Notes: a model not told the origin generated them from the sequence alone. DNA of 64,000 bases from Bog-532 sp963833835 (GCA_963833835.1 CAWHZI010000010.1:62001-126000), one strand, 5' to 3'. Shown: positions 30,648 to 39,790, counted from the first letter of the stretch. Numbers and translations: made by a program.

Positions 30648-31618
30648 CCCGGCTCGTCGTCCATCACGTCGGAGGGTTCGAGCCGCATCAGGTCGTCCCG
30701 GCCCCACAGCCGGTCCGGCTCGGACGACAGCCGGAACGCGTGCCGCAGCCGGGCCCGGTCCAGGTCGTTGCGGACGCTGCGGGCGTTGGAGAACCGAGGG
30801 TCGTCCATCTGCCGGGACAACTGCTGCTTGAGTACGGCCTCAGCGTCCGGGGACAGGTAGTAGTTCGACTGGCCGAGCATGACCTCGCCGATCGACAGCA
30901 ACTCGCCCAGTTCGTAGTCAACGAAGTCGAGGTGGTGGGCGATCCGGGAGCTCATGCCGGGGTTGGAGCTGAAGAACTCGTCCATCCGGTCCTTGTAACC
31001 GGCCAGGATTACGACCAGCTTGTCCCGGTCGTTCTCCATCACCTGCAGCAGGATGCCGACCGCTTCCTGCCCGAAGTCGTTCGGGTCGTGCTTGTTGTAC
31101 AGGTAGTAGGCCTCGTCGATGAACAGCACGCCACCCATCGCCTTGTCCAGGACCCGCTTGGTCCGCGGCGCGGTCTGCCCGATGAACTCGCCGATCAGGT
31201 CGTTGCGCATGGCGTGCACCAGCTGGCCCTGCTCCAGATAGCCCATCTGCTTCAGCAGGCTGGCCATCCGCAGCGCCACCGTGGTCTTGCCGGTGCCCGG
31301 CGATCCGGTGAAGCACATGTGCAGGTTCGGCCGGGGCGCGTCCAGCCCGAACCGGCGCCGGGCCCGGTCGACCAGAAGCAGCGACGCGATCTCGTTGACC
31401 TTCTGCTTGATCGGCGCCAGGCCGATCAGGTCGTCCTCCAGCGCGGCCAGAACGCCGTCGATGCCGGTCGCCTCCCGTTCGGCGGCGAGGGCGATGCTTG
31501 CTTCCGGGGGGAGCAGGTTGTGGTCCGGGTCGCCGCGCCGGGCCCGGCGCTGGACCCGTTTCTTAGCTTGCTTCGATCCAAACGAGATGATGCGGTCCAT
31601 ATCTCGGGGCGGAATCAT
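30644..31618 (-). CDS. CbbX/SpoVK-type AAA+ ATPase
   Basis: 324 residues. Walker A GSPGTGKTT, pore-loop region GEFIGQTAPRTKRVLDKAMG, Walker B VLFIDEAYYLY, VILAGYKDRMDEFFSSNPGM and SARSVRNDLDRAR-like NARSVRNDLDRARLRHAFRL closely match CbbX, the red-type Rubisco activase. No Rubisco gene is in the window, and many actinobacteria carry CbbX/EccA-like ATPases with other clients. The extra ~45 basic residues at the N-terminus (GSKQAKKRVQRRARR) are not part of CbbX. Coupled to the MFS gene; 48 bases downstream of the NCS1 permease gene. The client is unknown. Confidence 0.85.
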   Translation of the reverse strand: MIPPRDMDRIISFGSKQAKKRVQRRARRGDPDHNLLPPEASIALAAEREATGIDGVLAALEDDLIGLAPIKQKVNEIASLLLVDRARRRFGLDAPRPNLHMCFTGSPGTGKTTVALRMASLLKQMGYLEQGQLVHAMRNDLIGEFIGQTAPRTKRVLDKAMGGVLFIDEAYYLYNKHDPNDFGQEAVGILLQVMENDRDKLVVILAGYKDRMDEFFSSNPGMSSRIAHHLDFVDYELGELLSIGEVMLGQSNYYLSPDAEAVLKQQLSRQMDDPRFSNARSVRNDLDRARLRHAFRLSSEPDRLWGRDDLMRLEPSDVMDDEPG

Positions 31619-31666
31619 CCGTATGCCCTTCCCCCGTGGTAGCGCCCACTGCCGATAGGTCTGAGA

Positions 31667-33085
31667 TTATGACCGGATGTCAAGACTGAGCCGGGCTTGG
31701 CGGCGCCGGATCAGGCTGGCCGCCGAACCTCCGGCCAGCGTGAGCAGCCCGGCCACCAGGAACGATCCGATTGAGGCGGACATCCAGCTGGCTGGGGTAA
31801 AGCCGATCTGTTGCCGGACCCAGGTCCAGGCCGACACCCACCAGGACAGGTAGCCCGGGTTGATGAGCTGGTAAACGATGAAGCCGGCCGCCCAGGGCAG
31901 CAGCATCGGCCACCGCGACCGGGCCTGCTCGGACATGTCCCAGTGACCCCTGGACAGCAGGAAGAAGTCCACCGCCAGGACCGCGAACATCGGCACGAAC
32001 ACCGAACCGAGCAGGTCCAAAAAGTTCTCGTAGTCGGCGATGTTCAGCAGCAGCGCCAGCCCGGTCGCGAGCCCGGTGATCACTATGGCCAGGATCCGGC
32101 GGTCCCACAGCGGGCGCAGGTTCTGGGCCGACACCGCGGTGGAGTAGATGTCGGCGAACGACTGGTCCAGTTCGCGCGCGGCCAGGATCGCGAACGCCAC
32201 CGCGCCCAGCGGCAGCGCGATGAACGCCCCGTAGATGTCGTCCGGGTTGCGGGCCACCGTGACCAGGGCCAGCAGCCCGATCACGTAGCAGAGGATCTGG
32301 GTGATGCTGTAGCCGATCATGACCCCGGCCAAGGCCGACCGCTCCGACCGGGAGTGCCGCATGTAGTCCGCGGCCATCGGCGCGAACGAGATGGCCACCG
32401 CGACCACGGTGTCGGTGGCGGGCCAGAAGCCCGACCAGGAGCCGTGGGCCAGCGGCGGCAGCGGGTGCCGGGCCAGCTGGACCAGCAGGTACACCAGCAC
32501 CGCGGCCACGACCACGGCGGCGTAGCGCCGCAGCACCCGGATCGCGCCCAGCGGGTACACGGTCAGCAGCGCGGTGATCAGGCCCGCGATCAGCACGTAC
32601 CCCCATTGGGGCAGGGCCGGCGCGACGATGTGGGCGGCGGTCGCGATCGTGACCAGCTCGAAGATGCCCCAGCCGACCAGCTGCAAGATGTTGATGCCCG
32701 TCGGCAGGTATGACAGCCGGGCCCCGAACAGCCCGCGCAGCAGAACCATGGCCGGCGCCCCGGTCCGCACCCCGGGCAGCCCGGACACGGCCACGCCGAG
32801 GGTTCCCAGCACCGTGCCCAGGATCAGCGCGGTGCCCGCCGCCAGCAGGGACAGCTCGGGGGTGCCGGTGCCGCCCGGCTGCAGCACGAACAGGGCGCCG
32901 GTGAAGCCGAGCAGGCTCACGCCCAGGTTGCCCCACAGCCCGAGCTGGTCGGCGAAGCTCAGCGACTGCGGCACCGGTTCGGCCAGCGTGCGGGGGGCCT
33001 CGGATCGGCGGTCACCCGGGACGGTGGTGAACTCCCCGGCCGCGGGCTGTGCGCTCTCGGTGGTGGGGCTGGGTACAGCGGTCAC
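31667..33085 (-). CDS. cytX: NCS1 permease, predicted hydroxymethylpyrimidine transporter (CytX-like)
   Basis: 472 residues, about 12 membrane helices. NCS1 motifs include FADQLGLWGNLGVSLLGFTG, LPTGINILQLVGWGIFELVT, FAPMAADYMRHSRSERSALA and LLNIADYENFLDLLGSVFVP. A TPP riboswitch precedes the gene. TPP-controlled NCS1 permeases (CytX) are predicted to import the thiamine pyrimidine precursor HMP, so that substrate is favoured over cytosine. GTG 33085 follows TAGGGAGG. It may be co-transcribed with the CbbX and MFS genes. Confidence 0.88.
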   Translation of the reverse strand: MTAVPSPTTESAQPAAGEFTTVPGDRRSEAPRTLAEPVPQSLSFADQLGLWGNLGVSLLGFTGALFVLQPGGTGTPELSLLAAGTALILGTVLGTLGVAVSGLPGVRTGAPAMVLLRGLFGARLSYLPTGINILQLVGWGIFELVTIATAAHIVAPALPQWGYVLIAGLITALLTVYPLGAIRVLRRYAAVVVAAVLVYLLVQLARHPLPPLAHGSWSGFWPATDTVVAVAISFAPMAADYMRHSRSERSALAGVMIGYSITQILCYVIGLLALVTVARNPDDIYGAFIALPLGAVAFAILAARELDQSFADIYSTAVSAQNLRPLWDRRILAIVITGLATGLALLLNIADYENFLDLLGSVFVPMFAVLAVDFFLLSRGHWDMSEQARSRWPMLLPWAAGFIVYQLINPGYLSWWVSAWTWVRQQIGFTPASWMSASIGSFLVAGLLTLAGGSAASLIRRRQARLSLDIRS

Positions 33086-33094
33086 GACGCCTCC

Positions 33095-33182
33095 CTACGC
33101 CGGCATTACCCGGTCAGGTTCGGACGGTCGGTGGCGCCGTTGGATCAGCCACCCTCTCAGCCCGGTTGGCCCGAGCTCCCGT
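33095..33182 (-). promoter_or_regulatory. TPP riboswitch (THI element)
   Basis: The minus strand reads ACGGGAGCTCGGGCC, CGGGCTGAGAGGGTGGCTGA, then GACCGTCCGAACCTGACCGG and GTAATGCCGGCGTAGGGAGG. CUGAGA and the ACCUGA...GGUAAUGCC...GNAGGGA blocks are the invariant TPP-aptamer core. The end of the aptamer merges with the ribosome binding site of the permease gene, indicating control of translation initiation. Confidence 0.95.
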
Positions 33183-33257
33183 GTACTTGTCCGTTTGATG
33201 CTACGTGCTGCCGCCCGGGCTCACCGCCGGGCCCCAGCTCAGACGTACACTCGGAAT

Positions 33258-34136
33258 ATGCCTGAGCTGCCCGAAGTCGAGGCACTGGCCACGTTCCTGC
33301 GCGATCGGGCCAGCGGCCACGCGGTGGCCCATGCCTACGTCGCGGCGATCTCCGTGCTGAAGACCTACGACCCGTCGCCAGCCAGCCTGACCGGCCTGGT
33401 CGTGGGGGACGTGACCCGGCACGGCAAGTTCCTCGATCTCTCGCTGGCCCCGGCGGGCGGCGGCGACGCGGTGCACCTGATCGTCCACCTGGCCCGGGCC
33501 GGCTGGCTGCGGTGGCGGGAAGAGATCCCGCCGCAGCCGCCCCGGCCCGGCAAGGGACCGCTGGCGTTCCGGGTCATCCTGGACGACGAGTCCGGCTTCG
33601 ACCTGACCGAGGCCGGCACGCAGAAGCGGCTGGCCGTCTACCTGGTCCGCGACCCGATGGATGTGCCCGGGGTAGCCTCCCTCGGCCCGGACCCGCTGGA
33701 CCCCGCGTTCACCGCCCAGTCGCTGGGCGAGCTGCTGGCCGGCCGGCGCACGCAGATCAAGGGTGTGCTGCGCGACCAGCACATCATCGCCGGGATCGGC
33801 AACGCCTACTCCGATGAGGTGCTGCACGCGGCGAAGATGTCCCCGTTCAAGATGGCGTCCACGCTGACCCCGGACCAGGTGACCAGCCTGTACGAGGCCA
33901 TCATGACCACGCTGAACGACGCCTCGAAGCGGGCGTCCGGGCTGGCCGCCGGCGACCTCAAGGCCGAGAAGAAGACCGGCCTGCGGGTGCACGGCAAGAC
34001 CGGTGAGACCTGCCCGGTGTGCGGCGACACGATCCGCGAGGTGTCGTTCGCGGACTCGTCCCTGCAGTACTGCGCGACCTGCCAGACCGGCGGCAAGCCG
34101 CTGGCCGACCGGCGGCTGTCCCGGTTGCTGAAGTAG
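33258..34136 (+). CDS. Fpg/Nei-family DNA glycosylase
   Basis: 292 residues starting MPELPEVEALA, with the catalytic Pro2/Glu3 intact. RHGKFLDL holds the conserved lysine, LRDQHIIAGIGNAYSDEVLH is the helix-two-turn-helix, and the C-terminus has a zinc finger with CPVCGDTIREV and CATCQTGG. These bifunctional enzymes remove oxidised bases and cut the abasic site. RHPxxxG features seem closer to the actinobacterial Fpg2/Nei-like group than to MutM. It stands alone between the TPP-controlled gene and an SDR gene. Confidence 0.9.
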   Translation: MPELPEVEALATFLRDRASGHAVAHAYVAAISVLKTYDPSPASLTGLVVGDVTRHGKFLDLSLAPAGGGDAVHLIVHLARAGWLRWREEIPPQPPRPGKGPLAFRVILDDESGFDLTEAGTQKRLAVYLVRDPMDVPGVASLGPDPLDPAFTAQSLGELLAGRRTQIKGVLRDQHIIAGIGNAYSDEVLHAAKMSPFKMASTLTPDQVTSLYEAIMTTLNDASKRASGLAAGDLKAEKKTGLRVHGKTGETCPVCGDTIREVSFADSSLQYCATCQTGGKPLADRRLSRLLK

Positions 34137-34181
34137 GGCCGCCGCCCCGCGCGCCGGCGCGGCACCCCGTAGCATCGCGGG

Positions 34182-34940
34182 GTGAGCAGAACCGTGTTTG
34201 TGACCGGAGCCAGCGCCGGGTTCGGCGCGTCCATCGCCCGCCGCTTCGCGGCCGACGGAGACCGGGTGGTGGTGTCCGCCCGGCGGGCCGACCGCATTGA
34301 CGAGCTGGCCAAGGAATTCGGCGATGCGGTGCTGCCGGTGACCTTCGACGTGCGGGACCGCGACGCCGTGGCCGCGGCGGTGGCCGGACTGCCGGCCGAG
34401 TTCGCCGAGATCGACGTGCTGGTCAACAACGCCGGCCTGGCCCTGGGACTGAAGCCAGCCCAGGAGGCGGACCTGGACCAGTGGGACCAGATGGTCGACA
34501 CGAACTGCAAGGGGCTCACCTACTGCACCCGGGCCATCCTGCCCGGCATGGTGGCCCGCCGCCGTGGTCACGTGATCAACCTGGGCTCGATCGCCGGCAC
34601 CTACCCCTATCCGGGCGGCAACGTCTACGGCGCGACCAAGGCCTTCGTGCATCAGTTCAGCCTGAACCTGCGGGCCGACCTGCACGGCACCGGAATCCGG
34701 GTCACCAGCGTGGAGCCCGGCCTGTCCGGCGGCACCGAGTTCTCGGTGGTCCGGTTCGACGGCGACCAGGCCCGGGCGGACCAGGTCTACCAGGGTGTCC
34801 ATCCGCTGGGGCCGGACGACGTGGCCGAGGCCGTGCACTGGACCGCCTCACTCCCGCCGCACGTGAACATCAACGTGGTGGAGATGATGCCGGTGGCGCA
34901 GAGCTTCGGCCCGCTGCCGGTGGCTAAAGATCAGCAGTGA
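34182..34940 (+). CDS. ydfG: Short-chain dehydrogenase, YdfG-like
   Basis: 252 residues. The NADP-binding motif is VTGASAGFGASIARRFAADG, with SARRAD for NADP preference. NNAGLALG, the catalytic serine in INLGSIAGTYPYPGG, and the YGATK (Tyr and Lys) are all present. The C-terminus (HVNINVVEMMPVAQSFGPLP) matches YdfG/serine 3-dehydrogenase, which oxidises 3-hydroxy acids and reduces malonic semialdehyde. Starts at GTG 34182. Confidence 0.92.
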   Translation: MSRTVFVTGASAGFGASIARRFAADGDRVVVSARRADRIDELAKEFGDAVLPVTFDVRDRDAVAAAVAGLPAEFAEIDVLVNNAGLALGLKPAQEADLDQWDQMVDTNCKGLTYCTRAILPGMVARRRGHVINLGSIAGTYPYPGGNVYGATKAFVHQFSLNLRADLHGTGIRVTSVEPGLSGGTEFSVVRFDGDQARADQVYQGVHPLGPDDVAEAVHWTASLPPHVNINVVEMMPVAQSFGPLPVAKDQQ

Positions 34941-34949
34941 GCCTGGCCG

Positions 34950-34988
34950 TCACGGGCCCACCTCACGGGCCCGGCTCATGGGCCCACC
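34950..34988. repeat. Three tandem 13-base repeats
   Basis: TCACGGGCCCACC, TCACGGGCCCGGC and TCATGGGCCCACC lie head to tail (34950, 34963, 34976), each holding the palindrome GGGCCC. They sit between two convergent genes, directly against the methyltransferase stop, and could act as a termination or slippage site. Confidence 0.8.
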
Positions 34989-36290
34989 TCAGGGGTGCCG
35001 TGCGGTGACCTCGTACTCGTAGAGGGCGAGGTTGCTGTTGCGCTTGCGGATGACCGTGGTCCGCACGCCGGTGAAGCCGGCCGAGCTCAGCAGTGAGGCG
35101 TACCAGCGCTCGGCCGGCACCACGTGCCCGTAGAACGTCGAGTTGCCGATGATGTAGCTGGCCGTGCCGCCGCTCCTGACGTGCCCAAACGCCGCACTGA
35201 AGTGCGCGGACATGTCGTGGAAGTACTTAAGCACGTAGGTAGCCAGCAGCGGCCCGTGCTTGCCGCCGTCGCGGACGATCAGCGCGGCGACGGCCCGCAG
35301 TTCGTCTTCGATGGCCGCGACCGGCGCGGCATGGCCGGCTGGCGCAGCGGGGTCGGCTGGCGCGGTGACGGGGGCGGCCGGTGTCCAGTCGTGCAGCCGC
35401 GAGGTGGCGATGCCCCAGGTGCCGCCGATCGCGGTCCAGTCCAGCTCGCCGGCGTCGCTGGCCTGGTCCAGGAAGCGCAGCCAGTACATGTAGGGCCGCA
35501 GCTCCCGGATGTAGGACATCCGGTTCACGTACGGGGGCGAAGTCAGCAGCAGGTCGCATGGCGGTAGCCCGGCCGCGCCCAGGTCGCGGGCGTCGCCGGG
35601 GACGACCCGGCCCGAGCCGGGCAGCCCGGTCTCCGCGCCGGCCAGGATCTCGGCCGCCTCGGCGGTGAACCGGCGGATGACGTGATCGTCGTCCGGCGCA
35701 GGGGCCGGCCCGGTCGCGAACGACATGCTCTGGTGGTTGAACGACGCGTTGCTCACCTTGATCGCGGTCCGGCAGAACGCGATGCTGACCAGATCGTGGG
35801 CCGGTCCTGGCAGTTCCGCCTGATCCAGGACATGCCGCAGGGCCTTGAGCGCGGCCAGCGAGCCAGGTGACCACCACCGGGCGATGTTGTGCAGGTTCGG
35901 GGCCCACAGGCCGGCCGCGTCGCGCGCGCACTCGGCCGCCTGATCGGCCAGGCCCGGGACCAGAGCCCGGGTCTCGGCCAGCAGCCCGGCCGGGTAGCTG
36001 GCTGCCTTGACGTTGCCCAGCCAGACCAGGAACGGGTTGACGTCGACCGCCTGGCCCACGCCGCCGTGCTCGGCGGCGGCCAGCACCGTGGTCCCGCTAC
36101 CGGAGAAGGGATCGGTGACGACCGCGCCCGGCGGCAGATGGGCGGTCCGTTCCCGGACCAGGCGCACCGAATAGGCCGGAGTCAGCCGGAGCCAGCCGTG
36201 TCGTCCGGCGTCCGCGTTAGCCCGGTGCGTAAGATACGAGTTCTGCCGCGCGGCAGCCCGTTCGCGGGTATTCACCGGCCGGGCCACCAC
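34989..36290 (-). CDS. Solitary SAM-dependent DNA methyltransferase (N4-C/N6-A type)
   Basis: About 433 residues. The SAM-binding motif I, VVTDPFSGSGTTVLAA, comes at ~55-70. The catalytic motif IV, LLLTSPPYVNRMSYIRE, comes at ~245, leaving about 190 residues between them for target recognition. TSPPY indicates exocyclic-amine methylation of cytosine N4 or adenine N6. No endonuclease gene is adjacent, so it looks like an orphan methylase. GTG 36290 is favoured: TACGCT lies seven bases before it, fitting a leaderless actinobacterial start; GTG 36287 and 36275 are alternatives. It also resembles actinobacterial enzymes encoded near cell-division or defence genes, without clear function. Confidence 0.85.
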   Translation of the reverse strand: MVARPVNTRERAAARQNSYLTHRANADAGRHGWLRLTPAYSVRLVRERTAHLPPGAVVTDPFSGSGTTVLAAAEHGGVGQAVDVNPFLVWLGNVKAASYPAGLLAETRALVPGLADQAAECARDAAGLWAPNLHNIARWWSPGSLAALKALRHVLDQAELPGPAHDLVSIAFCRTAIKVSNASFNHQSMSFATGPAPAPDDDHVIRRFTAEAAEILAGAETGLPGSGRVVPGDARDLGAAGLPPCDLLLTSPPYVNRMSYIRELRPYMYWLRFLDQASDAGELDWTAIGGTWGIATSRLHDWTPAAPVTAPADPAAPAGHAAPVAAIEDELRAVAALIVRDGGKHGPLLATYVLKYFHDMSAHFSAAFGHVRSGGTASYIIGNSTFYGHVVPAERWYASLLSSAGFTGVRTTVIRKRNSNLALYEYEVTARHP

Positions 36291-36603
36291 GGGGAGAGCG
36301 TAGCGGCTGGCCAGCCAGGATGTGGCCGTCCGACCCGTCGGGCCAGACAGGATGGACTGCGCCGGACCAGCCGTGGGGCGCACTCGGGCCCCGCGCCCCA
36401 GCCCGCTATCAAGCGAACAATGGTCCGCTTGATGGCATTGTTACTTGCTTAGAAGCAAATTCCCACCCGAAGACGGGAACGTCCTTGGCAAGCTGGGCGT
36501 TGCAGATGAGACGGCGGGCACCGCACCAGAACGGATCTCCGTCCGCCACGGGGTTGTTAGACACAGACGTAACGTGAGTTATACCGGTTGAGGTGATCGT
36601 TCC
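36291..36603. other. Gene-poor spacer between methyltransferase and WhiB
   Basis: About 310 bases with lower GC in its right half and no credible gene. Visible features are AACAATG/CATTGTT arms (36416-36422 and 36436-36442), a leaderless -10 for the methyltransferase (TACGCT on the minus strand, ending near 36298), and GAGGTGA at 36590-36596 as the WhiB ribosome binding site. Confidence 0.6.
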
Positions 36604-36903
36604 ATGTCCAATGTACGGCGGCCGTCGGCTCCGCTTGCTCGGCCCAATTGGGGCTGGCAGGACGAGGGTGAGTGCCGGAACGATGATCTGAGCCTCTTCT
36701 TCGGGCCGGACGGTGAGCGCCAGCCCGAGCGGGACATCCGCGAGCGGAAGGCCAAGTCCATCTGCGCCTCCTGCCCGGTGCGGCTCGAATGCCTGAACTA
36801 CGCGCTGACCCGGCCGGAGAAGTACGGCACCTGGGGCGGCCTGAACGAGGAAGAGCGCTCAGCCGAGCGCCGTCGGCGGATGCGCCGGGCCAACGCGGCC
36901 TGA
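36604..36903 (+). CDS. WhiB-family iron-sulfur transcription factor
   Basis: 99 residues. Four cluster cysteines are visible: one in GECRND, then CASCPVRLEC. The G-T-W-G-G turn (KYGTWGGLNEEERSAERR) and the basic tail RRRMRRANAA contact DNA. WhiB proteins bind a [4Fe-4S] cluster, sense NO/O2 and interact with sigma factor HrdB/SigA. The class within the Wbl family was not settled from sequence alone. GAGGTGA gives a good ribosome binding site. Confidence 0.93.
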   Translation: MSNVRRPSAPLARPNWGWQDEGECRNDDLSLFFGPDGERQPERDIRERKAKSICASCPVRLECLNYALTRPEKYGTWGGLNEEERSAERRRRMRRANAA

Positions 36904-36941
36904 GTGCTCATCCCTTCCGCTGCTTCAGGTAGCGCAGTGTT

Positions 36942-39788
36942 TTAGATAGCGCGGTGTTTTAGGTAGCGCAGGGGCCACCGGCAGTCGGTGAACTCCTGAT
37001 CCAGGTACCCGGCCAGCCGGGTCTCGAAGTCGGCAGCGCTGGCGAACGCCGCGATCGCCTGCTCGACGGCTGACGGCCCGGCCAGGCCGAACGCCAGCGG
37101 GCGTACCGCGTCGGCATCCGGCGGGCTCTGCTCCTCCCAGCCCGGCATGGTGTCCGCCTGGCCGGCGGCCGGCCGGGGCGCGGGGGCCAGCCACTTCGGC
37201 TCCTGCTCCGGGCACATCCACATCCCCTGGGTCACCCGGGCCCGTATCGCCGTGCCCACGTGGGACGCCAGCGCGGGCCCGCTGACCCGGGCCCGGATCA
37301 GCGGGGCCCGCGACGCGACGGCCGCGTCCACGGCGTGCGACAGGGCACAGTCCCGTAGCCGGGCCGGCAGCTCCTGCAGCAGGTGGAGCAGGGTGGCCCG
37401 CGGGATCGGCATCGGCCACCCGGTCAGGTGGGCCAGCACGGAGAACTCGGCCCACAGGGTGACCCCGGGATGGCGCTCAGCCGTGCGCTGGGCCGCCCGC
37501 ATTTCGCGCAGCGTGCACGGACTGGCCACGCACTCGGCGCCGCAGGTGACACTGCGGACCGTGGCCACGGTGGCCGGGCTGGCCTCATTCTGCGGGCCGG
37601 CCCTGGCTTCGCGGGCCGTGCCGTCCGGCATCTTGACCAGGAGCGGATGGTCCATCCCGTCCGCGGCCACGGCAGCCTCCCCGGGCCTCAGCGTGACCAG
37701 GAACCGGGACTGGGCCGGGCTGAGGTTCATGGTCGCGCCCACCGCCTCGCGATCGTCGGCGGCGGGCAGCCGGTGCACGATCTTCACCGCTGTGTTCTTG
37801 GTGACGTCCGGGATGAGCCGGGCCGGAATCTGCTCGGCGATGATGATTCCCTCGCCGTAGGCGCGGACCTCGGCCAGCAGCCCGGCGAACAGCTCGACCG
37901 CGTGCGCGGCCGCACCGCCCGCCGCCTCTGGCCGCCGGAGCAGCCGGTGCGCCTCCTCGAACACGGTCAGGTGCCGCAGGCCACCGCTTGGCCCTGCGGG
38001 CCCGGCCAGTCTCAGGTGCTCCACCAGCCGCAGCAGCACCGTGCCCATCAGGAAGGCCTTGTCCCGGTCGTCGCCGACGTCCTCGATCTCCAGCACCACG
38101 TTCCGGCGCAGCAGCCGGCCGAAGTCGATCGGGTGACCGCCGTCCAGGAACCGTCCCGTGGTGCCCAGCCGCAGGCTGGCCAGCCGCACCTTGATGAAGC
38201 CGAGCACGTCGGCGCTCATCTCCGGGCCGTAGCCGATGCCCTGCACCACCTGCTCGGCCGTCCGCTGCAGGTCGGCCAGCCGCGGATAGGCGGGGGCCAG
38301 GCCCGGCGTGAGCGGCTCGCCCAGGGCCAGGTCCCATCCGGCTTCTTCGTACACCCTGGTCAGCGCGGCGCTGAGCACCTGAGGGAACGGCTCCTCGGAC
38401 TGGAACGCGGCCAGGAACAGCGCCCGGACCAGGTCGGCGTGGGTCTGCAGCGGGAACCGCCGCCCGTGGCCGTCGGTGGCGGGCTCCAGCGGGTTCAGCC
38501 CGGCCGCCACCGCGTCCGCCTCCCCGGGCCGGATCCGCACCACCTCCGCCCCCGATCCGGCCAGCCGCGCCGCCATCAGCCGGTATTCGGCCTTGGCCGG
38601 CTCCACCACCAGCCACGGCACCCCGGCCCGGCTGGCCGCCTCCAGCAGGCCGCGCACGGTCTGCGACTTGCCGCCCCCGGTCGCCCCGCACACGAACACG
38701 TGCCGGTTCAGCGAGTCCAGCGGGACCTGGAGCGACCCGGCGGCCATCCGCTGCCGGTCCAGCACCTGACCCAGCCGGATGCTGACCGCCCCGTCCGCCG
38801 GCCCCTGGTCGGCCGCTTCCTGGGTAACGTCGAAGTCCGGCCGCAGCGTGAGCCGGAGGCCAGGTATCTCCCGCTCCGGGGTCCGGGCCAGCGCCGCCAG
38901 CAGCACGGTGCTGGCGTGAAACGGCGACTGTGGCTCCACCTCCCCGTACAGATCGGCCAGGTCATCGGCTGGTTCCGCCGGGCCGACGGCCGCCGCGTCC
39001 AGCAGCGCGCGGAAATCACCCGCCGCGGGCGCGGCCGGGGTCAGCGAATACGGCAGTCCCTGCAGGTCGGCCGAGGCACACACCAGACCGGCGATCCGCG
39101 CCGCCGCGGCCGGGTCGGTGCCCCCGGCCAGCAGGTGCACCCGCCACATCCCGGTGGACCGCCCCTGGCGCAGTTCGGCGTGCCGGTCCCGGTGCCGCCG
39201 CGCCTGCACGTCCTGCTCGGGGAACCGGTCGGCCATCCTGGCCGCCAGCCGTTCCCGCCGGGCCTCATCGTCGGCCAGTCCTTGCAGTTCACCGGAGATC
39301 ACCGGTTCGGCCACCACGATCCAGCCGAACGGCCCACCCCAGGCCGGCAGCAGGCATTCCTCCAGCGAGGGCGCGGCCTGATCCCGGTCCCCGCCGCCCG
39401 CACCGGCGGCGGACACCACTAAGCCGTCGCTGATCCCGCCGATCGCCCGCCAGCAGGCCAGCCCGGCCATCGCCCCGGCCGCCGCACCGGGCCCCAGCAC
39501 CCGGCCCCGGCCCCCGCCCGGCAGCGCCAGCACCACGTCTGTCCCGGACACGCTGCCGGCCAGCACCGGCCCCGCGGCCAGGACCCGCACGGCGTCGCCC
39601 GCCCGCTCACGCAGCCAGCCGAACGCCACGGTTCCCCCGGCGTGATAGGCCGCCACCAGCGCCGCCGTCCGCTGCGCCCGGCCCGGATCCCGTTCGCCCC
39701 CGGGCCCGTTCTCACCCTCGTCCCGCCGCGGAATCTCCGTGATCTGGTACGTCTCCAGCCCGCACAACCGTCGCCAGGCCGAGGTCAT
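36942..39788 (-). CDS. HerA/FtsK-superfamily ATPase
   Basis: 948 residues. The N-terminal ~350 residues form a poorly conserved domain. The HerA core follows: HVFVCGATGGGKSQTVRGLL (Walker A at ~367-375), VEPAKAEYR, LEIEDVGDDRDKAFLMGTVL, HLTVFEEAHRLL (Walker B with EE, ~604-612), and GEGIIIAEQIPARLIPDVTK with NTAVKIVHRLPAADDREAVG (sensor/arginine-finger part). A Cys-containing C-terminal region ends the protein. Such ATPases form hexameric motors that move DNA or protein. Its ATG is two bases from the stop of the putative immunity gene, so it belongs to the toxin/immunity operon. The motor's cargo is unknown. Confidence 0.85.
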   Translation of the reverse strand: MTSAWRRLCGLETYQITEIPRRDEGENGPGGERDPGRAQRTAALVAAYHAGGTVAFGWLRERAGDAVRVLAAGPVLAGSVSGTDVVLALPGGGRGRVLGPGAAAGAMAGLACWRAIGGISDGLVVSAAGAGGGDRDQAAPSLEECLLPAWGGPFGWIVVAEPVISGELQGLADDEARRERLAARMADRFPEQDVQARRHRDRHAELRQGRSTGMWRVHLLAGGTDPAAAARIAGLVCASADLQGLPYSLTPAAPAAGDFRALLDAAAVGPAEPADDLADLYGEVEPQSPFHASTVLLAALARTPEREIPGLRLTLRPDFDVTQEAADQGPADGAVSIRLGQVLDRQRMAAGSLQVPLDSLNRHVFVCGATGGGKSQTVRGLLEAASRAGVPWLVVEPAKAEYRLMAARLAGSGAEVVRIRPGEADAVAAGLNPLEPATDGHGRRFPLQTHADLVRALFLAAFQSEEPFPQVLSAALTRVYEEAGWDLALGEPLTPGLAPAYPRLADLQRTAEQVVQGIGYGPEMSADVLGFIKVRLASLRLGTTGRFLDGGHPIDFGRLLRRNVVLEIEDVGDDRDKAFLMGTVLLRLVEHLRLAGPAGPSGGLRHLTVFEEAHRLLRRPEAAGGAAAHAVELFAGLLAEVRAYGEGIIIAEQIPARLIPDVTKNTAVKIVHRLPAADDREAVGATMNLSPAQSRFLVTLRPGEAAVAADGMDHPLLVKMPDGTAREARAGPQNEASPATVATVRSVTCGAECVASPCTLREMRAAQRTAERHPGVTLWAEFSVLAHLTGWPMPIPRATLLHLLQELPARLRDCALSHAVDAAVASRAPLIRARVSGPALASHVGTAIRARVTQGMWMCPEQEPKWLAPAPRPAAGQADTMPGWEEQSPPDADAVRPLAFGLAGPSAVEQAIAAFASAADFETRLAGYLDQEFTDCRWPLRYLKHRAI

Positions 39789-39790
39789 CG

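Noticed and set aside
30644..31618. Carbon fixation locus because of the CbbX match
   Set aside because: No Rubisco, phosphoribulokinase or other Calvin-cycle gene is visible in the window.
34989..36903. Restriction-modification system around the methyltransferase
   Set aside because: Neighbours are an SDR and a WhiB gene; no endonuclease or specificity subunit is present.
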